From the NCBI GenBank assembly GCA_016789605.1, contig JAEUQO010000098.1, forward strand, positions 1 to 64,000: a stretch of DNA of 64,000 bases. The letters are read 5' to 3'. Origin of the DNA: Acidobacteriota bacterium. Lineage in GTDB: Bacteria; Acidobacteriota; Blastocatellia; RBC074. This document shows positions 25,353-34,658 of this stretch, in pieces. The position numbers and the translations under genes are program-made. How positions within the stretch are numbered: position 1 is the first letter of the stretch; every line of letters starts with the position of its first letter. Under the pieces are notes generated by a model that ran no database searches, was not told the origin of the DNA, and worked only from the letters and a program-made list of their open reading frames with translations.

Positions 25353-26992
25353 GCGTGAAGGAAAACGACGTGAAGGAAAGCGACGCGAAGGAAACCGAAT
25401 TGCTGAGTGTCCCGTATGCGCACGCACGACGGCTGGCGCTCGGAATGGCTTGGGCTGTCTTGTGGCTATGGTTGTCTGCTCCGTCGGTTTCGGCTCAGGT
25501 TGACGTTGGCAAGAAAGCCTCTGACAGAAATTCTGGCGGCACCAAAGCTGGGACGTCGGGCGCTTTGGATGTCGGACGCGCCGTGAAGATCAAAGACCCG
25601 ACACGGCCCGGCAATGAACGAACCGTTTATCTTCGTCCCAACGAAGGCTATCTGGCGCTCAGCACTGTCCCCAAAGCAGGCGTGACGTTGACGGCGTTGA
25701 AAGGCAAACGGCCACCGATTCGCGCCACTGCGGATCAGGATGGGCTGGTCAACATTCCCAAACTCGCGCCCGGCAAATATCGCGTCGAAATCAAGCTGCT
25801 GGATTATGAGCCAGCTACCGAAGAGCTCGACGTCGTGGCTAATGACGTTTCGACCGGCAAAATCATTCCGCTTTCCAAATACGGCACCATCACATTGATG
25901 ACCGACACGCAGGAAAATTCGTTCGACGGGAAAATCCGTTTGGACGAGCGCGAACTGTTGCCCAAAGATCTGAAAGTCGCAAAAGGAATGGTCAGCATTC
26001 CGCGCATTCCCGTTGGCGGACACAAAATCGAAGTCAGCCGCACGGGCTATCTTTCACGCGCCGAGCAAATCGAAGTAAAGCCGGAAAACCTGGAAGTCGG
26101 ACCGGGCGAACAGCCGCCCAATCTGTGGAACATGCCGCTCGAACGCGTGACGGGTACCTTGATCATCAATTCGACGCCTGGCGCGCGCGTATATGTGGAC
26201 GGCGAAAACAGAGAGCAGCAGGTAGCCAGCGATGGCAATTTGCGCATTCCCGGCTTGTTGCTCGGCGAACACAAAATCCGTCTGGAGCTCTTCGGGTTTG
26301 AAACCACCGAACGGGCGGTTACGTTTTCGCTCGACAAACGGGAAGTGCGCGAGCCGATCAATCTGGTTTCGATTGTCGAAGATTCCGAGGGCAATTCTGA
26401 ATTCAGCCAGCGCAAAAAGGATTGGTTTCCGGCGCAACCGGCAGAATGGACGCTGAAAAACGATGTCGGCGTCGAAGTGCGCGGCAATAATCTGGCGCTG
26501 CTCAAAAGCGTCAAACGCCCCAATCGCGATTTCGGCATTTATGGCGACTTCACTTTGTTTTTCCATCTGCGTTTGCTCAACGGCAAAGGCGCGGCCTGGG
26601 TGGTGCGGGCGCGCGACCAGAAGAATTACTACTTGTTTGAGCTGACCACCGCGAAAAGCAAACGCGGCGAACGTCGTCTGGTCTTTTCGCGCGTCGTGGA
26701 TGGCAAGCTGGAAGAACTAGACGCCAGCGTCATCCCGCCAGACATTGAGCGCGCCAATGAGCAATTTCGCATTCAGTTGGCTGGCGAAGGCAGCAAGTTT
26801 TGGGCTTGTATCGAAGTCAACACGCCCAACGGCGCAAAAACCATGTCGCTCGGCAAAACCTTCACGGATTACACCTTTGACAAAGGCGGGATCGGATTGC
26901 GATCCAGTAATGATGCCGAGTTTTTCATCTTCGAACAGTTTTTGGTCATTCCACGTGTCGCGATTGACGAGCAGTGCAAAGTGAAACGGTAG
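25349..26992 (+). CDS. Secreted PEGA-repeat protein with C-terminal concanavalin-like domain
   Basis: 547 residues from a GTG at 25349-25351 that overlaps the kinase stop (GTGA), so translation is coupled; a start at the ATG at 25445 cannot be excluded. The N-terminus carries three charged repeats (VKEND, VKESD, AKETE) and then a signal segment ending SVSAQ. Several PEGA-like beta repeats follow (about 100-160, 180-250 and 270-345; for example GTLIINSTPGARVYVDG). The last 170 residues form a jelly-roll-like domain resembling DUF1080/laminin-G folds (YYLFELTTAK, GGIGLRSSNDAEFF). Function unknown; the pairing with a sensor kinase suggests an outer-surface partner or target. Confidence 0.82.
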   Translation: MSVKENDVKESDAKETELLSVPYAHARRLALGMAWAVLWLWLSAPSVSAQVDVGKKASDRNSGGTKAGTSGALDVGRAVKIKDPTRPGNERTVYLRPNEGYLALSTVPKAGVTLTALKGKRPPIRATADQDGLVNIPKLAPGKYRVEIKLLDYEPATEELDVVANDVSTGKIIPLSKYGTITLMTDTQENSFDGKIRLDERELLPKDLKVAKGMVSIPRIPVGGHKIEVSRTGYLSRAEQIEVKPENLEVGPGEQPPNLWNMPLERVTGTLIINSTPGARVYVDGENREQQVASDGNLRIPGLLLGEHKIRLELFGFETTERAVTFSLDKREVREPINLVSIVEDSEGNSEFSQRKKDWFPAQPAEWTLKNDVGVEVRGNNLALLKSVKRPNRDFGIYGDFTLFFHLRLLNGKGAAWVVRARDQKNYYLFELTTAKSKRGERRLVFSRVVDGKLEELDASVIPPDIERANEQFRIQLAGEGSKFWACIEVNTPNGAKTMSLGKTFTDYTFDKGGIGLRSSNDAEFFIFEQFLVIPRVAIDEQCKVKR

Positions 26993-27143
26993 GTTGTAAA
27001 CGGAAAGCCACGGGCGCCGCGCCGTTTCAACGCGACAATCACAAGCAGTACCACTCAGGATCGGCTTCCCCCGCCGTCAGCGCTCAGCCAGTTTCGGGCG
27101 CCGAAAATTCACCGATGAATTGTAAAGAGGAAAAGGAGTTTTC

Positions 27144-30100
27144 ATGCCGCAAAGAATCTTCAGAGGTTTCGTGAGAGCAATGCTTTCGTTGCTATTGCTC
27201 GGCCTGTGGGGAACACCGGACGTGCAGACCGCCTGGGCGCAGTCGCAAAACACCGGCGCTATCGAAGGCGTCGTCAATGACATCAACACCGGTGCAGGCA
27301 TTCCCAATGCCGTCGTCAAAATCAGAAACGTGCTGACGGGCACCGAACAGATCAAACGCACGGATGCTACCGGGCGATATACGTTCGATTTCATACGCCC
27401 GGGCGATTACGACATTGCCGCTTCGGCGGATGGGTTCGAAGCCACACCGGCTTCTGCTTTGCAGGCATATCCGATTGTCTTTCGGCAAACGACGTCCGTT
27501 CGTCCGCCGCCCTTGCAACTCCGTCGTGCGACAGCCGCGACGGCTGCGGCTGCGACGGTACCCGCACCGATACAGGCCAAAACGGCTGGCGTCGTGGGAT
27601 TGGTGAATTTGCAGGATGCCGCTCGTAGCTTGAATCTGGACGAATCCGTCATTTGGGCGTTGCCGCTGTCAGGCGTGCGCAGCTTTGATCAATTGGCGCT
27701 GTTGTCGGCTGGCGTCGCGCCGTCGCCACAAGCCATCGGCAATACGACTGGCCCCGGCATTGGCGCAGGCGTTGGCACTTCCGGGCAGTTCACCGTCAAC
27801 GGGCTGCGTTCGCGTGGCAATAACTTCACCGTAGACGGTTCAGACAACAATGACGAAGATGTGGGCGTGCGACGGCAAGGGTTTACGTCTTTGATTCCGC
27901 AACCTATCGAAACCGTGCAGCAATTCAACATCGCGACGTTGCTGTCGCGTCCGCAATACGGTCGCAATCTGGGCGGACAGGTAGACGTCGTGTCACGTTA
28001 CGGCGGATTAGGATTCCACGGCACGCTGTATGGGTTTTACACCGACCGCAATTTGCGCGCGCGCGATGCGTTTGACCTGACGACGGCAAACGCGCCCGCC
28101 AATTTCACCTTGCGCCGTGCGGACGGCACAGCCATTCAGGTGCAGGACAACGCCGGTACACGCCCGCTCAGTTTTGCCAATCCGGTTGGCGGCGAAGACG
28201 CATACACACGCGGCCAATACGGCGCAGTGCTCAGCGGCCCGTTGTCCAAACGGCAAACCTTCTTTTTGTTGTCGTATGAACACCGGCAATTGAATTCGAC
28301 CAAAGAATCGAATTTTGCCGTGCCGACCGTCGCCGAACGCGGTTTCTTGAATAGCGGTGACACCGGTTTGAGGCTGGCAGGCAATTCTGTGTTTCCCACC
28401 GCCGCCAAAGGCGATTCATTCCTGAGCCTGTTTCCGTTTGCGAACAATCCGCGCGGGCCGTATGGCGATAACACTTACACGATTGTGCTGCCCAATGACG
28501 CTCGTGGCGAAATCGCCTCGTTCCGCTTCGATCAGGCGTTTCAGTTCCGGCAACGGCAACAGAATTTTGCCGCGCGCTACAACGTGACCGACGACGATAC
28601 GACGTTACCCGTCACTGGCGAAGCGCTCTTTTCAACGTTGCGCGCCAACGTACGCACGCAAAACGTCGCGTTGACCCTGAGCGGAGCATTGCACGATCAG
28701 GTGTCGCATACGTTGCGCTTTTCCTATGGCCGCACGCGTCTTGGCTTTGACGAAGTCCGCGCGCCGTTTCAGTCGTTCCTGCTTTCTTCCAAGCTGAACA
28801 CTGGCAATGCGGCTGACAAACGCTTTTTGCTGAACGCGAAATCTTTTGCGAACGGCACCTTGCCTGGTTCCGCGCCGACATACTTCCTGTTTGACGACAC
28901 CGAAGGCGATTTGCGACTGGGCACAGGCACAGACCCCATCGGACAAGTGCTGCTTTCGGGCTTCAGTCCGTTGGGCGTGGATGTCTATAACTTCCCGCAA
29001 CAGCGCGCCAATAACACCTTCCAGATTGCCGAAACCGTCAGTTACAACGCAGGCCGCCATCACGTTTTGGCGGGAGCCGATTTCCGCCGCACGCAACTCA
29101 ACAGCAATTTGGAACGCAACTTCCGCCCAGTTGCAGTGTTCAACGGCACGCTGGATGTTAGCCGTCAATTGGGTTTCAACAGCTTTCTTTCCGGCGCAAA
29201 AGACTTTTACACCGGCGTGGATTTGATGGCGGTTGGCGCAGCAACGGGCTTTTTCCAAACGCTGGCGCTGACGCCCGACGCGACCATCGGGTTGCGTTTC
29301 TGGCAAGGCAATCTCTTTGCTGAAGACCACATCAATCTTGCGCCGAATTTCAAAGTGACGTTTGGCGTGCGCTATGAACTCAACAGCGTGCCCAGCGAAG
29401 TGAATGACCGTATCGAATCGTCGTTTACCGCGCCGGAAGTCGCCGCATTCATTGCCGAAGAAAAACGCTTGTATGGCGTTTCCGGCTTTGAACGGTATCT
29501 GGCCGGACGCGTCAACATCTTCAAACCCGATCGCAATAACATCGCGCCGCACATCGCCTTTGCCTGGGACCCGTTCCGCGACAACAAAACCGTGATTCGT
29601 GGCGGCTATGGCATTTACTATGACCAGATTCCGGGCGCAGTCATCAGCCAATCGCGCAGCGTGTTTCCGCGCTTTTTGACGGTCAATCTGGCCAGCCTGG
29701 GGTTGAACGCCATCAACGATTTCTGTACGCGCGAAGCCCGCTTGCAGGGCTGCGCGTTCAATCCGTTCAACCCGGCGCGATTGGCCGCCAGCGGCACGCT
29801 CAACCGGCTGAACCTGAACGGGCAGTTGGGCAACAATCCGGCGCAGATTCTGTTCAACATCAACCAGATCATTAACCGGGATTTCCGCAATTTGACCGGG
29901 CTGACCAGCAATGTGTCGCCGGTTGTGCCGGGCTTTGTGTTGCCGAATGCGGGGCTTGTGACACCGTATGCGCAACATTGGAGCCTGACGTTCGAGCGCG
30001 AAATGCTGCCTGGGCTGCTGACGTCGGTGGCGTATGTCGGCACACGCGGCGCGCATTTGTTGGGTTTCACCACGCCGAACCTGGGGCCGAATGTGATTCC

Positions 30101-30932
30101 GGTGGTGACCAGCGCCATCGCTGGCGGTGATCTGAACCTGCGCGGATTTTTCAGTTCGCCGGGACTCAACACGGGGCGTCCGTTCCCGTTGTTGGGCGCG
30201 TTTACCTCCATCGAATCCGACGCGAATTCCAGCTACCACGCATTGCAGGCTGAAGCTTCGATGCGCCTGGCGCCGAGTTTCAAATTCACCACGGCTTATA
30301 CCTGGGCCAAGGCGATTGACGAAGTTTCAGACATCTTCGATCTGGCCGGTGCGCGCGGATTGCCGCAAAACAGCTTCAACCGCGCAGGCGAACGCGGCAA
30401 TGCCAACTTCGACGTGCGGCATCGGTTTGCGGGCAGCTTCGTGTGGGATTTGCCCCTGTGGCGGCAAAACAAAGCGCTGGGCGGTTGGCAATTGGCCAGC
30501 ATCGTTGCGCTGCAAACGGGGCAGCCGTTCACCTTTGTTTCCAGCGTAGACGTCAACCTGGATGGCAATTTGACGGATCGGTTGAATTCGCTGGCGGGTA
30601 TCAGCGAAGTCAATGACGGCGCATTGCGTTACAGCTTCCCCACGACGATTGCTGGACAACGCGCATTGTTGGCGGCAGCGGGCAGCAACGGAGCGGTGGG
30701 GCGTAATACCTTCCGCGCGCCGGGTGTGGCCAATATGGATTTGGCACTGAACAAATTCTTCCGCTTCAAAGAGGCGCAATCGCTGGAATTCCGCACGGAG
30801 TTTTTCAATGTGTTCAACCGCACTCACTTTGGCATTCCGGCGCGCCAGTTGTTTGCACCCAGCGTCGGGCGTTCGGTCAGCACGACGATTCCCGCGCGCA
30901 CGGTTCAGTTTGCGGTGCGGTATAAGTTCTAA
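27144..30932 (+). CDS. TonB-dependent receptor with carboxypeptidase-regulatory domain (Oar-like)
   Basis: Outer-membrane transporter of 1262 residues. A signal segment (about 12-33) leads to a carboxypeptidase-regulatory-like domain (about 36-115, GAIEGVVNDINTG...GRYTFDFI). The plug domain follows (about 200-280, TVNGLRSRGNNFTVDGSDNN, VDVVSRYGG) and then a long beta-barrel that ends in the aromatic residue of AVRYKF. Oar-like receptors of this kind are numerous in Acidobacteriota and usually bind polymers or peptides; the substrate is unknown. The ATG has AAAGGAG upstream. It lies 151 nt after the PEGA gene and is closed by a strong terminator. Confidence 0.93.
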   Translation: MPQRIFRGFVRAMLSLLLLGLWGTPDVQTAWAQSQNTGAIEGVVNDINTGAGIPNAVVKIRNVLTGTEQIKRTDATGRYTFDFIRPGDYDIAASADGFEATPASALQAYPIVFRQTTSVRPPPLQLRRATAATAAAATVPAPIQAKTAGVVGLVNLQDAARSLNLDESVIWALPLSGVRSFDQLALLSAGVAPSPQAIGNTTGPGIGAGVGTSGQFTVNGLRSRGNNFTVDGSDNNDEDVGVRRQGFTSLIPQPIETVQQFNIATLLSRPQYGRNLGGQVDVVSRYGGLGFHGTLYGFYTDRNLRARDAFDLTTANAPANFTLRRADGTAIQVQDNAGTRPLSFANPVGGEDAYTRGQYGAVLSGPLSKRQTFFLLSYEHRQLNSTKESNFAVPTVAERGFLNSGDTGLRLAGNSVFPTAAKGDSFLSLFPFANNPRGPYGDNTYTIVLPNDARGEIASFRFDQAFQFRQRQQNFAARYNVTDDDTTLPVTGEALFSTLRANVRTQNVALTLSGALHDQVSHTLRFSYGRTRLGFDEVRAPFQSFLLSSKLNTGNAADKRFLLNAKSFANGTLPGSAPTYFLFDDTEGDLRLGTGTDPIGQVLLSGFSPLGVDVYNFPQQRANNTFQIAETVSYNAGRHHVLAGADFRRTQLNSNLERNFRPVAVFNGTLDVSRQLGFNSFLSGAKDFYTGVDLMAVGAATGFFQTLALTPDATIGLRFWQGNLFAEDHINLAPNFKVTFGVRYELNSVPSEVNDRIESSFTAPEVAAFIAEEKRLYGVSGFERYLAGRVNIFKPDRNNIAPHIAFAWDPFRDNKTVIRGGYGIYYDQIPGAVISQSRSVFPRFLTVNLASLGLNAINDFCTREARLQGCAFNPFNPARLAASGTLNRLNLNGQLGNNPAQILFNINQIINRDFRNLTGLTSNVSPVVPGFVLPNAGLVTPYAQHWSLTFEREMLPGLLTSVAYVGTRGAHLLGFTTPNLGPNVIPVVTSAIAGGDLNLRGFFSSPGLNTGRPFPLLGAFTSIESDANSSYHALQAEASMRLAPSFKFTTAYTWAKAIDEVSDIFDLAGARGLPQNSFNRAGERGNANFDVRHRFAGSFVWDLPLWRQNKALGGWQLASIVALQTGQPFTFVSSVDVNLDGNLTDRLNSLAGISEVNDGALRYSFPTTIAGQRALLAAAGSNGAVGRNTFRAPGVANMDLALNKFFRFKEAQSLEFRTEFFNVFNRTHFGIPARQLFAPSVGRSVSTTIPARTVQFAVRYKF

Positions 30933-30971
30933 CCGCATTTCTGGTTGGCGAAAGAACGCTCGTTAATTGCT

Positions 30972-31019
30972 CAAAACAAAACGCCGCTTGGTCATCTGAC
31001 CAAGCGGCGTTTTGTTTTG
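30972..31019. terminator. 23-bp intrinsic terminator after the TonB receptor
   Basis: CAAAACAAAACGCCGCTTGG plus TCA pairs fully with TGACCAAGCGGCGTTTTGTTTTG around a 2-nt minimal loop. The GC core is followed by TTTTGTTTT, giving a Rho-independent terminator on the plus strand. On the minus strand it is nearly symmetric and may also end the converging operon. Confidence 0.9.
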
Positions 31020-31075
31020 GGCGTCTAAATCACCTGTCTCTTTACAGGCAATGAAGAAGAGTACCTGGCGGTTTT

Positions 31076-31507
31076 TTATTTCCCTTTTTCGATTTTTTCT
31101 TTCAAGTGCTTGGCACAGGCCTCCGCGGTGCTGCGTTTGCCGTGGGCGGAATCCGATTTGTTTACCGAGTAGGCCCAGACGGACTCCCCGGTTTTCAGAT
31201 TGGTCACCGTAATACTGGCCTGCTCACTGGAACGCCAGGAACCCATCATGATGATTTTGGCTGCTCCGGCTTTTTTCGATTCTGAGGTGCCGGTGATTTC
31301 AAAATCAGCCTGGCTTTTGTCCGTGACTATTTCAAGGGGCACTTTTTTGACTTTCAATGCATCTGTCAGGAATTTTTCGTATTCATCCTTCATCGGGTTG
31401 ATGAAGACTTTGGCCCCAGCAGGAATGGCTTTGGTCGTTTCTTGCGCGAAGCCATTAAGCGTGGCTAGCAACAGCAAGGCAATCAGCGAAAACATTTTTC
31501 TGTTCAT
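31076..31507 (-). CDS. Small secreted protein, tandem paralog of the next gene
   Basis: 143 residues, function unknown. Signal peptide at 1-21 (MNRKMFSLIALLLLATLNGF, then AQ). The mature part has IPAGAKVFINPMKDEYEKF, a KADFEITGTSES strand and TNLKTGESVWAYSVNKSDS, then EACAKHLKEKIE. It is clearly homologous to the protein encoded at 31507-32022. The start overlaps that gene's stop (TAATG), with GGGAGGG upstream, so it is translationally coupled. The pattern suggests a small periplasmic or surface protein of alpha/beta fold. Confidence 0.8.
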   Translation of the reverse strand: MNRKMFSLIALLLLATLNGFAQETTKAIPAGAKVFINPMKDEYEKFLTDALKVKKVPLEIVTDKSQADFEITGTSESKKAGAAKIIMMGSWRSSEQASITVTNLKTGESVWAYSVNKSDSAHGKRSTAEACAKHLKEKIEKGK

Positions 31508-32022
31508 TATTCCCTCCCTTCGATACGGGCTTTCAGGTGTTTCGCACAAGCTTCCGAAGAGCTTTGTTTTCCCTTGTACGAATTGGTTTTGTTGACGTTG
31601 TAACCCCAGACGACCACACCGGTTTTGAGATTGGTCATGACGATGCTGGCCTGTTCATTGCTTTGCTGCGAGCCCATAAAAAGCATTTTTGCCCAACCAG
31701 CCTGCACTGATTCTGAAACACCAGTGATGGAATAATCGGCTTTATCCGGGCTGTTGACGACGATGACCGGGGTTTCCTTTTTCACGATGGCCGCCACCAG
31801 AAATGATTCATAACCATTCAAGGGCGCGATATAGACTTTGGCTCCAGCCGGGATTTTCTCTTTGCTCAATTCCGCAGGCGGCGCCTTATCTACGATGGGC
31901 GACGGCTTGCTGGCGGACTGCCCATCTTGGGCAGCAGGCGAAGCCGATGGCGGATTTTGTGCCGTTGCACTAAGGGCAACGAGAGAGAGAAACAAAAACA
32001 TGAGTGGGATACGGCGAAGCAT
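31507..32022 (-). CDS. Small secreted protein, tandem paralog (upstream member)
   Basis: 171 residues, function unknown. Signal peptide at 1-21 (ending ATA-Q). A low-complexity Pro/Ser/Ala stretch (about 22-50) is absent from the shorter paralog. The conserved domain (about 55-168) shares IPAGAKVYIAPL, KADYSITGVSES, the QASIVMTNLKTGVVVWGYNV strand pair and EACAKHLKARIE with it. It is the first gene of the two-gene pair; duplication is apparent. Confidence 0.8.
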   Translation of the reverse strand: MLRRIPLMFLFLSLVALSATAQNPPSASPAAQDGQSASKPSPIVDKAPPAELSKEKIPAGAKVYIAPLNGYESFLVAAIVKKETPVIVVNSPDKADYSITGVSESVQAGWAKMLFMGSQQSNEQASIVMTNLKTGVVVWGYNVNKTNSYKGKQSSSEACAKHLKARIEGRE

Positions 32023-32169
32023 GGTGGATGTTCTCCTTACAAGGTTGAAACTGCTGAGTTGATAGGCAGGCCGAGCTTTGGCCGACGGAATTTGGCTTTC
32101 GTACCAGTGAAAGTCTGGGCGCGCTGGCGAATGCGCGACAAGCCTGGTCGTGTTTACCCGGTTGCGCCC

Positions 32170-32358
32170 CTAGCGATATTTGCGCCAAAGCAGCAACAGC
32201 GCTGCGGCAAGAGCGCCGCCGGTGATACTGATCAGTGTCAACCAACGGAATGGGGGAAGAGCGATCAGGCCAAGGGTGATAATTCCCAGAACGAAAACCA
32301 AGCCGGTCAATCCTTCGATGGGGATTCTGTCAATGCGAATACCAGAATGCGTGTTCAT
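32170..32358 (-). CDS. Small two-helix membrane protein
   Basis: 62 residues starting MNTHSGIRID. It has two hydrophobic helices (about 14-30 and 36-55) around a short PPFRW turn, and ends WRKYR. A very good ribosome site, AGGAGG, lies 6-7 nt upstream of the ATG at 32356-32358. Function unknown. It sits between the PQQ dehydrogenase and the secreted pair on the same strand. Confidence 0.65.
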   Translation of the reverse strand: MNTHSGIRIDRIPIEGLTGLVFVLGIITLGLIALPPFRWLTLISITGGALAAALLLLWRKYR

Positions 32359-32477
32359 TGTTTGCCTCCTGAACTGGTAAGGCGCACTTCGCTGATGTGT
32401 TTCAAGCTTTCTTTTTACCACTTCGTTTCAGTGAGGTTCTTACCAGTTCAGGGAGTTGAATGGCGAGAGAGCGGAAC

Positions 32478-34454
32478 TCAAGGCAACGCAAACGCTACCA
32501 CCGAATCGCCCATTTTGGTGCCGAGTTTGCCGTGGCCGCCTGCACAGATGATGACGAATTGTTTGCCGTTGACTTCATAGGTCATTGGCGCGGCTTGTGC
32601 ACTGGCGGGCAGTTGGCCTTCCCACAACAGCTTGCCGGTTTCGACATCAAAGGCGCGCAGCTTGTCGTCCATGCCAGCAGCGATGAACAACAAATTGCCA
32701 GCGGTGACGGCTGCGCCGCCGAGATTGATCGAACCCCACGCCGCAGATTTTTCTCCCAGCAAGCTGAGTTGCGGAATACGACCGAGCGGCGCTTCCCAGC
32801 GAATTTCACCGGTCACGACATCAACCGCCGCAAGTTTTCCCCACGGTGGAGCAATGCAAGGCGCGCCGCTCGGCGCACGCAACGGTTCGCGATACATCGC
32901 ATACGGCGTGCCGGTTTGCCGCCCGAATTCACCTTTGACGCGGTTGGTCGCGCCCGTTTCGCGCAGCTTGAGATAGTCGTCGCGCGGGATCAGCTTGACC
33001 TCAAACGGCAGATTGTTGGTGTTGACGAAAAGCAATTGGCGCACAGGATCAAACGACATCCCGCTCCAATTCATGCCCCCGACATTGCCGGGAATCGCCA
33101 CGGTGCCTTTCAGACTGGGCGGCGTGTAAATGCCTTCGTTGCGCAAACTGGCGATCTTGTCGCGACAGTATGTGCGCTCTTGATCGGTCAATCCCCAGGC
33201 GTCTTCGGCTTTGAGTTGATGGGGTGTCAGTGGACGTGGCAATTTGGGAAACGGCTGTGTCGCCGACGTCTGTTCGCCGGGAACATCTGTTTGTGGCACC
33301 GGGCGCTCTTCGACCGGGAACAGCGGTTTGCCATCGCGCCGATCAAGCAAAAACAGCAATCCCATTTTGGTGCCGATGGCGACGGCGGGAACGTTGCGTT
33401 GACCGCGTTTGACGTTGATCAACATCGGCTGTGAAGCAACGTCGTAATCCCACAAATCGTGGTGCACCACCTGAAATTGCCAGACGAGCTTTCCGGTCGT
33501 GGCGCGCAAGGCCACGACGGAGTTGGCGTAACGGTTGTCACCTTTGCGTTCGCCGCCGTAAAAATCCGGGCTGGGACTGCTGGTTGGCACATAAACCAGG
33601 CCCAGGGTTTCATCCACGGAAATGATTGACCACGCGTTGGCCGCGCCGGTTTTGCTGGCGCTGTCGCCTGCCCAGGTTTGCCGGGCCGGATCGTTTGAAT
33701 TGGCCGGGATCGGATCCCAGCTCCAACGCAATTTGCCGGTGATGGCGTCATAAGCGCGCACAACGCCGCGTTCCAATTCAACGCCGCGATTGTCGCCGAT
33801 GGCCGAACCGACGATCACCGCATCGCCAATGATCGCAGGCGGAGACGTGACCTGATAATTTCCGCGTTCGACCCATCGCACATCGCGCGTCAAATCTACC
33901 TGTCCGTTTGCGCCAAAGTCCGGGCAGAGCTTGCCGGTTGCGGCATCCAGCGCAATCAAGCGGGCGTCCAGCGTCGCCACAAAAATGCGGCGCGACAATT
34001 TGCGCGAGTCATTCACCGTCGGCCAAGCCGACACACCGCGCGACGTGACTTCGGAATAATGCTGGTTCAGGTTGATTTGCGGATCATATGCCCACAGTTC
34101 CTGACCGGTTTGCGGATTGAGGGCAATCACCCGGTTGAAGGGGGTGGGAAAGATCAACTTGCCGTCCACCAGAATCGGCGTTGCTTCAAAGGCGGCATTG
34201 CGTGTCGGGTTGCCTTTGAGTTCGCTGGCTCCGGTGCGGTAGCTCCAGGCCATTTTCAGATGTTTGACGGTGTCGCGATTGATTTGGCTCAACGGCGAAT
34301 AGCGAGACCCGCCTGCGTCGCGGCCATACACTGGCCAGCCAGCAGCAGACTGAGAACTTTCAGACGGCTTCTGTTTTTGCGCCTGAACGCCCAGCAAGCC
34401 AACGGCGCTCAACGTGAAAAGCAAAACGAACATGTGACCGATGATTGGTTTCAT
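32478..34454 (-). CDS. PQQ-dependent dehydrogenase, glucose-dehydrogenase-like
   Basis: Predicted periplasmic quinoprotein of 658 residues with an eight-bladed propeller. The signal segment (about 8-25, ending VQAQ) is followed by WPVYGRDAGGSRYSPLSQIN and HLKMAWSYRTG, the hallmark start of membrane-type glucose dehydrogenases. FEATPILVDGKLIFPTPFNRVIALNPQTG follows in shorter blocks, and the C-terminus has GIPQ-like blades and VICAGGHGKLG. The start at 34452-34454 has AGGAGGAAACT directly upstream. It lacks the N-terminal membrane helices of E. coli Gcd. Likely oxidises sugars or alcohols with PQQ; no pqq genes are in the window. Confidence 0.88.
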   Translation of the reverse strand: MKPIIGHMFVLLFTLSAVGLLGVQAQKQKPSESSQSAAGWPVYGRDAGGSRYSPLSQINRDTVKHLKMAWSYRTGASELKGNPTRNAAFEATPILVDGKLIFPTPFNRVIALNPQTGQELWAYDPQINLNQHYSEVTSRGVSAWPTVNDSRKLSRRIFVATLDARLIALDAATGKLCPDFGANGQVDLTRDVRWVERGNYQVTSPPAIIGDAVIVGSAIGDNRGVELERGVVRAYDAITGKLRWSWDPIPANSNDPARQTWAGDSASKTGAANAWSIISVDETLGLVYVPTSSPSPDFYGGERKGDNRYANSVVALRATTGKLVWQFQVVHHDLWDYDVASQPMLINVKRGQRNVPAVAIGTKMGLLFLLDRRDGKPLFPVEERPVPQTDVPGEQTSATQPFPKLPRPLTPHQLKAEDAWGLTDQERTYCRDKIASLRNEGIYTPPSLKGTVAIPGNVGGMNWSGMSFDPVRQLLFVNTNNLPFEVKLIPRDDYLKLRETGATNRVKGEFGRQTGTPYAMYREPLRAPSGAPCIAPPWGKLAAVDVVTGEIRWEAPLGRIPQLSLLGEKSAAWGSINLGGAAVTAGNLLFIAAGMDDKLRAFDVETGKLLWEGQLPASAQAAPMTYEVNGKQFVIICAGGHGKLGTKMGDSVVAFALP

Positions 34455-34658
34455 AGTTTCCTCCTGGGCGGTGTTCATAGCTTAAGGTTGGTGAAATAGC
34501 CTGAGCTTGCGCACTAATTTTTCGCAGGTTTTTCTGAGGAAGTTGTAAGGGCGGCATCGTATGCAAAGGTAACTCACTGGCTGGCAATTGTTTAACGAAT
34601 GGAGACGGACAGTTATACTGCCGCCTGTTTTTCCCAACTTTTTCGATGCAGGACGCGC

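Noticed and set aside
28632-30239. 535-codon minus-strand frame inside the TonB receptor
   Set aside because: Antisense shadow of a strongly supported receptor; composition is typical of GC-biased antisense frames.
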